NCBI RefSeq assembly: GCF_033807575.1 | Contig: NC_084704.1 | Location: 36,619,968-36,683,967, forward strand | Direction of reading: 5' to 3' | Length of the DNA: 64,000 nucleotides | Source: Cydia pomonella | Taxonomy: Eukaryota > Arthropoda > Insecta > Lepidoptera > Tortricidae | Shown here: positions 23,341 through 34,400 of the stretch, in pieces | Layout of the letters: each line of letters starts with the position of its first letter | How positions within the stretch are numbered: the stretch's first letter is position 1 | The notes under the pieces: generated by a model | The model's database searches: none | What the model was told of the DNA's origin: nothing | What the model saw: the letters and a program-made list of their open reading frames with translations, nothing else | Made by a program: the position numbers and the translations under genes

Positions 23341-23980
23341 TTGAAAATTAGTCTACCGGTTCCAAAATAGCAGGTAACCCGACTAATAATACATTTCGAT
23401 TTCAAATCGTTAATGTCAGGTTCATATTTTTGTAGTTCAAATTGAAGAGTAAAAATTTAATACTTATTCTGTATGTCTTCTTTTCAAGTCTTTTCTAAAA
23501 TTTCTGACCCCAATGAATCATTATATATAATGTTATGTTTATAACGTGGAATCACGGGACAGGCTTAGCCTTGTGTGATCCACTATATTAATGTTTATGT
23601 AACTGACTTTAAAAAATATTTTTTTACTTTAAGACATAATTCTAAAATTGCAACAGGGCGTTCAAATGATAAATCCGATTTGTGATATTTAAGTGGTAAT
23701 TTATTATAAAGTTGACTTTTATTTAATGTTCATAAATAATCAATGTCAAGATTTAACCCTTTATCGATTTACATTTCAGATAGTAGACTTAAATTAAAAC
23801 CTTAATACAAACCTAAAATATGCAATGAATTAACTCGAATAATACGCGATAAAGGGCTAAAATATCTATACGTAGTTACCTAATTAAAGCACGCGCACAC
23901 TGTCACATCTCTCAATCCAATAAACCTACTTTTCGAATTGTCTAGCAACCGCACTATTTAGTCATATAAAACATAAAACT

Positions 23981-24106
23981 AAGGGCCGGTTCAGACGGAC
24001 TGCAACTCGACTGCAACTTGTATGGGAACTGCACGTCGACGTTGCAGTTGGAGTGCAGTCGGCATGCAGTTCCCATACAAGTTGCAGTCCGTCAGAACCG
24101 GACCTT
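23981..24106. mobile_element. Foldback MITE, 126 bp
   Basis: Arms AAGGGCCGGTTCAGACGG, GACTGCAAC, CAACTTGTATGGGAACTGCA on the left pair with their inverted copies on the right (TGCAGTTCCCATACAAGTTG, CCGTCAGAACCGGACCTT). The whole element is a hairpin with a short loop. Confidence 0.85.
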
Positions 24107-24109
24107 ATA

Positions 24110-25274
24110 TATAAAACAGAGAACTACTTAATCATGCTTTGGCATGAAAAGGCAATGTCTGAGAAGGTGTGTTGTGAAAATGTTAAAAAAATTACAAAAT
24201 AAGTTATATTTGATCGGTAGGTCCCATCACACGCACCTGCCATTTGTAATTTTTGTACCTTAAAGCAAGATTTTTTTATAAACCTTGGTGTTTGCACAAA
24301 GCATAGATTACTGAATTCATAATAATGGCAAAACGGAAAATAGAAAAAATAGTATTCATATCTTCAGACAAAATACGTGTTTGTTTTCAAAATATATATA
24401 TGAATTAATATTTCCGCATTATTTTATTACATACGAATAATTAAATTTGTGACCTCAAATTAAAAAAATACTTTTAAACTAATTCTCCACCAAAATCGAT
24501 TTATAAGAGAAAAAGAAAACTAATTGGACACCTGAATGCGTATGATGAAACAACGTGCAGTCGCTTTACGAGTGACTGGCACGTTCTGTGTCTGAGTTAC
24601 CATTTATCATGAAAAATACTGAATACTTTAATGTAATGTCGCATTTCAGCAACGGAAACCGTTTATATACTTTTATTTAATACATAAGATGCCTCTAAAG
24701 TACGATCTATCTTATTCTACAATACATGTATCTCATTCATACCCCTCATTCATACTAAATAAAAAAATATCGCATAGCTAACGCGCGATAATTCGCTTAC
24801 GAGTTACATTCAATTTATAACTTTTAATCGCAAGTCACTTAAGTTATTAGAGATGAATTAATGACACAGAAGTCAGTGTACTAAAAATCTGCGATTAAAT
24901 TAAATATACGTAGCGGATTTAAGATGTCCCAGGATAAGTAAAGTAATTTTAGCTATGTTAAGAGCTACGAATTATATTGGAAATATTTCGTTAATATGGA
25001 ATATTACGCAAAATCTGCGAAGGGGGCGCCACTAGCACAAACAGTAAACAAACCGCCTCGATGCATCAATGTCATATTTATACCAAATAATCTTTGAAAA
25101 TGTCAAAAAACTGTTTACAGCATAGTATACATAATTTACTCTATGGTTTACGGTTCGTGCTAGTGCTGCACTCTGGCTGCAGAACATTGTTTGGTCGCTT
25201 TATATTTAATTTAACCGTAGACGACGTGTTAAGCGGCCGCAACAGTGTTGCAGGTCATGTCAGCAGCGGCGTGT
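24110..25274. other. AT-rich DNA including the likely nonA 3' untranslated region
   Basis: The nonA stop codon is at 25277-25275 on the minus strand, so the bases below it are its 3' UTR. A minus-strand AATAAA (plus TTTATT near 24670) could be the polyadenylation signal, giving a UTR of about 600 bases, but other AT-rich sites are equally possible. No gene was seen in 24110-24650. Confidence 0.4.
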
Positions 25275-25403
25275 TTAGAATCGTCGGCGTTTGTTAGGGA
25301 AATCGTCCATTTGGCGCGGGTTGTCCCAGCCGCGGCCCTGCGGCATGTCATCGTACCCACCGCGTGGGGGCATGTCGAAGCCTCCGTCCCTGAAGCCTCC
25401 GTC
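25275..25403 (-). CDS. nonA: nonA last coding exon (C-terminal tail)
   Basis: After acceptor CCTAG at 25408-25404, 42 codons and a TAA follow: a repeated DGGFRDGGFD, then PPRGGYDDMPQGRGWDNP and FPNKRRRF. A glycine-rich stretch ending in a basic KRRR cluster is how NONO-type proteins end; the cluster is a likely nuclear localisation signal. It enters in phase 0, matching the end of the exon at 29258. Between them an additional G/N-rich exon, common in this family, was sought and not found. Confidence 0.88.
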   Translation of the reverse strand, partial: DGGFRDGGFDMPPRGGYDDMPQGRGWDNPRQMDDFPNKRRRF

Positions 25404-28400
25404 CTAGGTGAGCAATCATAAACTTCCCAATAGATACGAGTACGATAAATAACAAGTACATGCAATGGTGTTAAACTTCAAGCGTCCGGTAAGTTATCTT
25501 TTATAACGTCCTGTCGCAGACAAGGTACCGGAAATAATACTAATAATCGGTATAAGCCACGGTGTAGGTATACACAAATCAGTGTCTCACGTTCAGTTTG
25601 TATACGCAGTCCTACGTACACAGTATCGAATAGAGCAACCTTATTTTTCATTCAAGTCAGTAAGATAATGCGTTTGGTAACTATACGTCACGCGTCGAAT
25701 AATGGTCCCTACTAACAAGTATTTCTTATTATATGAAATTTTTTATAGTTCTCTGTTGTGTATCATTGATCACTTGATCAGTCCGTCAATAGTGGGGTGG
25801 TGCAACTGGCCCTTATTATTGAAAGGCAAAAGAATCGACACTTCCGGCAAAGACAATGATAAGTCACAAAACCATTCAGGATTCGAAATGGTAGCAGTTC
25901 ATAGGGTGTTATAACCCAGCGTGTTATAAGACGTCGTTTTTGGAGTGAAAGTGATATACTAGGCCAATCAAATTAGATCCATTGAAAGTGTTTTGAGAAA
26001 TTAATTCCCGGTAAGCTGGAAACCGTTTTAATACCTTCATTAGATCCTAAATGCATTTAATCCGAATTTGCGCAATCCCAGATGTGCATACATTTTGGGA
26101 GCCTTAGGAGATATTTTTTTTCCTTAAATATTTTTTTCCTAATTGGCCGATGGCTGATGCATAACGAGAGGAGGTGCAATGAGAACCATGGAAAAACACA
26201 TGCATTTCGCATGAACCTAAAGCCCAGCATCAGCGTCATTCCTGCTATGGTTTGCCGTAAAATTCACGAGCCTTCTGATCAGAAACACGGCATACAGCAA
26301 CAGATCCTTTGCCGTATTTTCCAAACATTTGTCCTCAAGTTAATGCAATTTGTTTTGGTACGGCATTTTTTTAAAGATTTTCGCTTTAAGCACGACAATT
26401 TAAGAATACACGGCAGCCCCAAAATTTAACAGGAACACTGCAGAGCATTCACCAGGCGAGTTGCGACTGTCGCGAACAGTACAAATTATTCCTGTCGCAT
26501 TGTACGCATTATATACAGTGTAGATTCTACACCATTGGTTCTTAACGTTAACTGATTGCCCGCGGGACACAGGTGTGGTCCGCGAATTCATAAACACAAC
26601 AAGCCTCTGTCGAATTATTAACTGAAATAGATATCATATACTAAAGGAAAAATGACCAAGCTCTCAAAGGCGCCTAGCCCTTCGAAGATTGCACATACTT
26701 GAGCATTTGGGATGGACATTGCCGTGGCCTAGACGTCCAGGGCGTCAGCTGAAGAGGCCAGTTCCATTGCGGCTTGCGGCTTTGGTCACCCATTTCAGTT
26801 TATTGTAGTGAGTTTTTCTTGTCACGCGACGATATAGTAGTGTGACTACTTTAAAAAAATCCCTAGTTGAACCCTCTGTTGGCTTAGTTCAATAAAAGTA
26901 TTATTAGCATCTAATCAGTTGGTGCAGCAAAAATATTTTTTTTTAATGGTCACTGAAAGTTTAAGAACCTTTGAACTTCGCGAACCGATGCCCACGAGCT
27001 GAGTTTCGATGTAGTGTGTAGTAATTGGGCCTAAGATACAGGCCAGTGCACACCGGATGCGTGTGCGTAGACGTGTACGTGCGCTTTGAAATATATAGAT
27101 CCTTATGAGAGACGGCACACCGCTTGCGTGACGTTTACGCACGGTTCCAACGTTTTAGCGCACGCGCCATAATTCGTCGTAAAGACGGAGTAAAACAGCG
27201 TAACGCATATTATACCGAGTAGTTATCAAAGCCCTATGTTTGCATGCAAGGAAGAGACTCCAGTTACCTTATTTACTGACTCGAACGAAAAATACAGGTA
27301 TACATTATAATATAGTTATTACGTCAGATTAGTAAATCACTGTCTAGTGAGATTTATTATACGTTTTTTTTTATTATAAACTTAAAGTTTAAATAGTGTT
27401 TTGTACGAATAAAATACATTTTCGACATTTCTTAAATAATGCAACGAACAGCAACAATCAATTTAATTTAGGAGTTCCTAGACTGTTCTAGTTATAATTG
27501 AATGCATTTGGCTAAAAAAAAAGAATGCAATGATATCGCTAAAATAGCACCTTATATAATACGTACAGAACTAAGTTACGCGTGAAAAAACGATATATAT
27601 AAACAATAATAATAATAATATAATAAGGCAATAACGCTTAACTTGACAAAGTATGAATCAGAGCCAACAACTAATTAGCCAGCTAATTAGTCGCCTAGGT
27701 CAATAGAAAATCACTCAACGCTTAACAACTTGGCGTATTAAAAGTCAGCTCTTTAAAAACGACTGGTTCACTCAACCAAGTAATTTAAATGTAACCTAAA
27801 AAGTTAGAGAAATGAAATAAATTATGAATAAAATACTAACCTAACCGATCATCATATTCATCAATGTCGAAATTAACAAAATGACTACACGACATTCAGC
27901 CATTTGGTTGAACGTTGCGACCAATGATTTAGCTGGTTCTTCTTCAGCCAACTCATTCGCTGGCTAATTTAACCAGTTGGCTGCGACATCTACACCACCC
28001 CCACACGACTAGGTATTATTAGAACTTTGTTCTTAAACTAAACACTCTGTTTAGGAAAAACTCCGATAAAACTAATGTGAATGTTCATCCGGCAAGTTGA
28101 AGCTTAGCATTTCCGCATAAACAAATATGTATGTAAATAAGTTGGTAAACTAAGGTTTTGCCGACTGTCCTGACAGTCAATATTGTACGTGGAAGACATA
28201 CTATTATGTCCGCATCTGCTAAAGGTGCATATCCACACCGCCAGTTAACTCTTGTCGAGCAATGTTGAGCAACACTATGAAACAGTAAGCAACTAGGTAA
28301 GTTACCTGATGTTACCGTGTGGCAGCCTTTAGCACAATTATTAAGAAATGTCGAAAATAATGATAAAAATAAGTTTCCCTTGGCAGACATCGAACAATGT

Positions 28401-31400
28401 CATCAACAGCTGGTGTTACCTCTTCCGAAATGATTACTTTCAGAAATAAATATGGATTACATTACGTTGGTATAATTTATCTTTCAACCGTGTTTCAACG
28501 GAATTAGTCACTTAAAATATAGAAACAGTTAAATTTTAAGTGCAAAGTATAGGTGCCAAAACTGTGTTGTAAAATAGTTGGTCAAAAACATAGAATATCA
28601 GCCCCTCCTCAAAATACTGTATTTTGCTGTAAATTAGGCATATTTTTCCATAAATCACAAATAACGGAGTGACGGTAATTAATGATTAGATTATAGAGAG
28701 CATAACCTCTAGCTGCCCATGAATCAAAACTTGCCAAGATTAATGCAATTTTGATTTGTTGAAATATTAAGATTCAAATTACAATAGAATGGAAGGCCTT
28801 TTTAGAGGTATCTGGGCAGCTAGAGGAAGAGCGATATGATTTGGTATTTTATAACTCTTCTTTTTATTATTTGGGAAATTGCAACAAATAGTTGCAAACA
28901 TTTACAAGATATGCTGTTAAAATTTCAATGGCGAGTAACAGTAATATTTTTAATGTAAGTTAGTAATTGCTCTCATATCGATAATAAATGTAGCGTCGAA
29001 ATTATATCCCAAATGAGGAAGTGATAAATTCTTAAATATAACTATAAGTCAATAAATTTCAATTTGAAAAAAGTTAAATTTTACTCTATGAAAATAAGTG
29101 TCTAAAAATAGTGACACGGAACTGTAGAAATGCTGCTGAAATTTCATAATTAATTTCATGATGTCGTATGTCATACGACATAATATATGTAGACGAATCA
29201 TCTGCACGTAGGTTCGTGGGGTAAGAGTATCTGCAAAGTATCGAAATGCGTACTCACCATTGGCTGCTGTTGGTCGAACATGCCTTGTTCTTGGCGATCC
29301 AACATGGAGTTGAGTCGCTGGGCCTGGAATTAATGATATTCGTTGTAGATACACGATTCAATGACGCCACAATATCTGTACGAAAAATTAACTATTTCAC
29401 AAATGCGTATTGGGGGAGCTACTCTTTCGCTTTGTCCACGGCACAGCACCGTTGCATTTCGAGGCAGCTTCAAATACTCTGCCACGAAATGCTGGAACAA
29501 TATACCGCCTCCTCTTAGAAACTCATTGTCAGTGAATTCGTTTAATTTCAAAAAGTATATTTTAAGTGTACAGAAAAACCGTAAGTAGAAGTCTGTGCTA
29601 ATTATTTTTGTGCACTTACGAGTTTCTTTCTTTGTGGAACAAATTGTATTAGTAAGACAACAACATACCTGCACGAAGAGCGTGTTCTCCTGCTGGCGGC
29701 GGCGCAGCTCGTCGTCCTGGTGGCGCATGCGCTGCGTGAGGTCCTCCTCCTGGCGCAGCAGCAGCGCGCGCTCCTGCTCGGTCAGACAACAACATACCTG
29801 CACGAAGAGCGTGTTCTCCTGCTGGCGGCGGCGCAGCTCGTCGTCCTGGTGGCGCATGCGCTGCGTGAGGTCCTCCTCCTGGCGCAGCAGCAGCGCGCGC
29901 TCCTGCTCGGTCAGACAACAACATACCTGCACGAAGAGCGTGTTCTCCTGCTGGCGGCGGCGCAGCTCGTCGTCCTGGTGGCGCATGCGCTGCGTGAGGT
30001 CCTCCTCCTGGCGCAGCAGCAGCGCGCGCTCCTGCTCGGTCAGACAACAACATACCTGCACGAAGAGCGTGTTCTCCTGCTGGCGGCGGCGCAGCTCGTC
30101 GTCCTGGTGGCGCATGCGCTGCGTGAGGTCCTCCTCCTGGCGCAGCAGCAGCGCGCGCTCCTGCTCGGTCAGACAACAACATACCTGCACGAAGAGCGTG
30201 TTCTCCTGCTGGCGGCGGCGCAGCTCGTCGTCCTGGTGGCGCATGCGCTGCGTGAGGTCCTCCTCCTGGCGCAGCAGCAGCGCGCGCTCCTGCTCGGTCA
30301 GACAACAACATACCTGCACGAAGAGCGTGTTCTCCTGCTGGCGGCGGCGCAGCTCGTCGTCCTGGTGGCGCATGCGCTGCGTGAGGTCCTCCTCCTGGCG
30401 CAGCAGCAGCGCGCGCTCCTGCTCGGTCAGACAACAACATACCTGCACGAAGAGCGTGTTCTCCTGCTGGCGGCGGCGCAGCTCGTCGTCCTGGTGGCGC
30501 ATGCGCTGCGTGAGGTCCTCCTCCTGGCGCAGCAGCAGCGCGCGCTCCTGCTCGGTCAGACAACAACATACCTGCACGAAGAGCGTGTTCTCCTGCTGGC
30601 GGCGGCGCAGCTCGTCGTCCTGGTGGCGCATGCGCTGCGTGAGGTCCTCCTCCTGGCGCAGCAGCAGCGCGCGCTCCTGCTCGGTCAGACAACAACATAC
30701 CTGCACGAAGAGCGTGTTCTCCTGCTGGCGGCGGCGCAGCTCGTCGTCCTGGTGGCGCATGCGCTGCGTGAGGTCCTCCTCCTGGCGCAGCAGCAGCGCG
30801 CGCTCCTGCTCGGTCAGACAACAACATACCTGCACGAAGAGCGTGTTCTCCTGCTGGCGGCGGCGCAGCTCGTCGTCCTGGTGGCGCATGCGCTGCGTGA
30901 GGTCCTCCTCCTGGCGCAGCAGCAGCGCGCGCTCCTGCTCGGTCAGACAACAACATACCTGCACGAAGAGCGTGTTCTCCTGCTGGCGGCGGCGCAGCTC
31001 GTCGTCCTGGTGGCGCATGCGCTGCGTGAGGTCCTCCTCCTGGCGCAGCAGCAGCGCGCGCTCCTGCTCGGTCAGACAACAACATACCTGCACGAAGAGC
31101 GTGTTCTCCTGCTGGCGGCGGCGCAGCTCGTCGTCCTGGTGGCGCATGCGCTGCGTGAGGTCCTCCTCCTGGCGCAGCAGCAGCGCGCGCTCCTGCTCGC
31201 GGCGCTCGTTGGCGGCGCGCTCGGCCAGCTCCCAGGAGCGCTTCTGGCGCTCGCGGTCCTGCTCGCGCTGGCGGAGCTGCTCGCGCAGCAGCTCTGTCTC
31301 GTGCTCGTATCTGTGTACGTTATATAGTTCATATGAGTTATACCGCGCCACAGACTACAGACACGGCATTATAAAGCCTTTACAAGGAGCACGAGGACCC

Positions 31401-34400
31401 ACGCATAGGTGCAATTTTACTTGTAAAATGCTACGATTTAAAAAGCGCAACCTAGTTGCATTTTAAACCATTTTTAAGCGCCGGTTACACCCCAAACCAA
31501 AGTTTTTGTTATTACTTTCAATTTACACGAGTATTGGTCGTAATTTTGGGCGCAACTGTAATCAGCAATCGTGCACGCATACAAAATCACAATTTGTCTT
31601 ATGTGCTCCGTCTAGTATTTGAGGTTGTCTGTGTACCACGCGTAATGAACGAACAACGAACCCTGATCCATAAGCTTCCGACGATTAAGCTTTTATTTTA
31701 TCATTGTAACTTGATTCAAACCTGTTTCGATAACAAATTATTATTATGTGCACAGTGTCCTGTATTATACAGTTTAAAGTTTGTGAAATCGTATCAAATC
31801 ACTAAGTAACATCAGTCTAACTTATTGTTATTAGTGTTGTTAAATTTAACAAACTGACAATGCGTAACTAAATCATAGAAATAAATAGATAAAGAACCTG
31901 AGCAGCACACGGTGGAAAACACTAATGATTTAAATTACTATATGCTACGCGACAGCATTTTATAAAAACTACAGTCAAATACTGTTGACTCTCGCACAAC
32001 AAAGAGACTTTAATTTTGTGTGAGCAGGTGTAACAATAAATGTCATTTCGTCATTGAGCGTGTACTAATATATTTTATTTTCATGTGATCAGAACGATAA
32101 AAAAGGAAGAAAGAAAGGAAGGTCAGATGACTATCATATTCATAAAAACTAGTGCCAGCACTTTAGGATTACCTGATCCACACAATATGAGTCCAAACCG
32201 ACAGAGCCTGCTTCGCTCCGTTTCTCCGCAAGGCCACTGTTTCTGTGTGGACCCGCCTAACAGCTGCCCATAGCTGCTTCTGCGCTTCTTTAGAAGTTAG
32301 AACTGAGATGCTCTACAATGAAAAAATAGAGGTAAAGTGCAACTTACTTGGCATACTCCATCTGGGCCTCCAGTTTCTCCTCCTCGGCGGCCAGCTCCTT
32401 CTTCAGGGCCTCCTCCTTCTGGCGGTGCAGCTCGTGCAGCTGCTTCCACCTGGTGCCGTATTCGTGCTCGAAGCTGTTGGCCTCGGAGAAGCGCGGCCCG
32501 AACTAGAAACACGTAATATTATCAAAACTAAAACCTACAATATGCAAAAAGTAAAGTTGTTTTGTCTCGAGATATTAAGGACAAATAAGTTATTTTTCCT
32601 ACTCCTCTACTGTTATCTGTCATTTATGCATTCATTAACACGAAAATAAGAACATACATAAAAGATTTCAAGAAAAGTCTATATTGTCTATTCCTCATAA
32701 AAGCTCTTGTGCTTTTATAAGCTATAATGTTACTGCGATTAATGGCTACCAACCTAACAAAACCAAAACAAATACACTTAAACTAAGTGCATTGCTGCCA
32801 ACTTACAAAATATTCATTTGGTTGTATAGTAAAAATAATTACTTCATAAGTCAGAAACACGCATGTGACACCCGTAATATAGCAACACCCATAGACTACG
32901 AAGACCGCTTAGCGTTGCTTGTTAGTCTCCGTAGGCTACGGTGGCCAAAATTGAGAAAAAACTGTCCAAAAAATTAATTTAGCAAGTAGCAAGTACCAGG
33001 GCCTCATGGGTTACGAGGAGGTGTCGCCGACCGGCCGGCCGCGGCCCGGGGCGGGCCGGGCGCGTAACAAGGTATGCTCGCGCGTCTTGGCTATATACTT
33101 TTGCTGTAATTTGTTTACCTAAATTAAGATTTATTTTTGTTGACTCGTAGGAAAAATATTGTATGCAACGTTGTATAAGTAGGTCAAAAAATTCTCGTGG
33201 CGTATTCCTTTACAATGTTCGCCTACGCCTTCGGCTCCGGCTCACATTGTAACTCACGCCACTCGCCTTTTTTGACCCTTCTTATACAACTGTTGCATAA
33301 AATACTATAATGATATTAACGTGTCTACCGCGAGTACATTTCATATTATACCTTAAATCCGACGTTTCAGCGGGGTTGTTTGTACCAGCTGTGGTCACGG
33401 ATGACTGACGTCCCAGCGAAATGTCGGAGTTATAGGTAAACGTAGATATAGATATAGCTGGTGCAACCCAGCTGAGGCGTCTAATTTAAGGTGTAAAATA
33501 ATGAAATTTAATCGCGGTAAACCCGTTCATATAATTAAATATCTGCACGAAACGCGAAAAACGCGCAAAAATAGCATGGGTCCCTACCCGAGACAGGCCC
33601 CTAATCCGAGAGGCAATGACAATACGCGATCTTTTCGCGGAAATCTCAAGTACCAAGCGACAAAGTGCTGGAATAATATCCCACCACCAATACGAAGACT
33701 CAAATCTAAACCTTCTCTTGTCGGGAAAAGATGGCTTCTTAGCGATAAGACTGCCTGTTGCTACCTACTTACCTAGCTTTTAAGTGTTTTTCATTTATTT
33801 TTAACTGTATGGTGCAAAAAAAAAATTTACTTACTAAACCGTATTTTAGACATAAACTCAGACTCACTGCAAAAACTATGGTCTTGAACTTGAAACTTTA
33901 CGAAACTAATAAAGGCGACCATTAGACCCATGTAATAATAAGAATACAGTTTTGTATCTATCTATTTATCTAATACATTTACCTAGACATACTTTAAGTA
34001 ATACTTAAGTATTTTTAGTGTGAAAAACAAATAAAGCATGATAGATAACTTACCTCACGGGCGCGTAGGAAATCAGGGTGCTTCTTGGGCAGGTTCTTCT
34101 CTGGGTAACCATCAAACTCATCAGGTTCCTCAAAGCTTTCCACAATTACTGGTCGTAGCGACCTAAAAATAGCACAAATCAATTTAATTTCCGTTATGAA
34201 TACAATAATTTTCAGAAGAAATTTTACATATAAAAAAAATAGACGAATTAATTTTGATGTAATTTCCAGTTATAAGGTGGAGACCCTACCAGGTTACTGG
34301 AAACATCTTTGAAACACTTATACAAATATGTATACGCGTCCGCAATATCAGTAAATTCTAACAGCCAAAATAATGGACACATGACGATTGTATGCAAGTT

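Larger units (their letters stand above)
32503..34053 (-). other. nonA intron 7 with a MITE and a LINE fragment
   Basis: 33164-33300 is a foldback (TATGCAACGTTGTATAAG against CTTATACAACTGTTGCATA). 33501-33776 on the plus strand encodes a LINE C-terminus (FRGNLKYQATKCWNN, PPPIRR). A short GC-rich block with CGGCCGCGGCCCGGG lies at 33028-33065 without a known partner. Confidence 0.65.

Noticed and set aside
26245..26328. 27-codon minus frame MFGKYGKGSVAVCRVSDQ
   Set aside because: Too short, no splice support, no family recognised.
29330..31351. A single 673-codon minus-strand gene starting MARYNSYELYN
   Set aside because: The start lies in nonA intron 8 and the end reads through intron 9 including a reversed LINE piece. 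Splice sites at 31311 and at the donors define the real exon.
29595..31466. Long open frames of 623, 535 and 478 codons overlapping the nonA array on both strands
   Set aside because: They exist because the 129-bp period is a multiple of three, so any frame that is open in one unit is open in all. Only the minus frame continuing YEHETELL...ENTLFVQ matches a known protein.
33000..33080. Ribosomal RNA fragment suggested by GCGTAACAAGGT after a GC-rich block
   Set aside because: Only about 11 bases resemble the 18S 3' end and the flanks do not match; chance.
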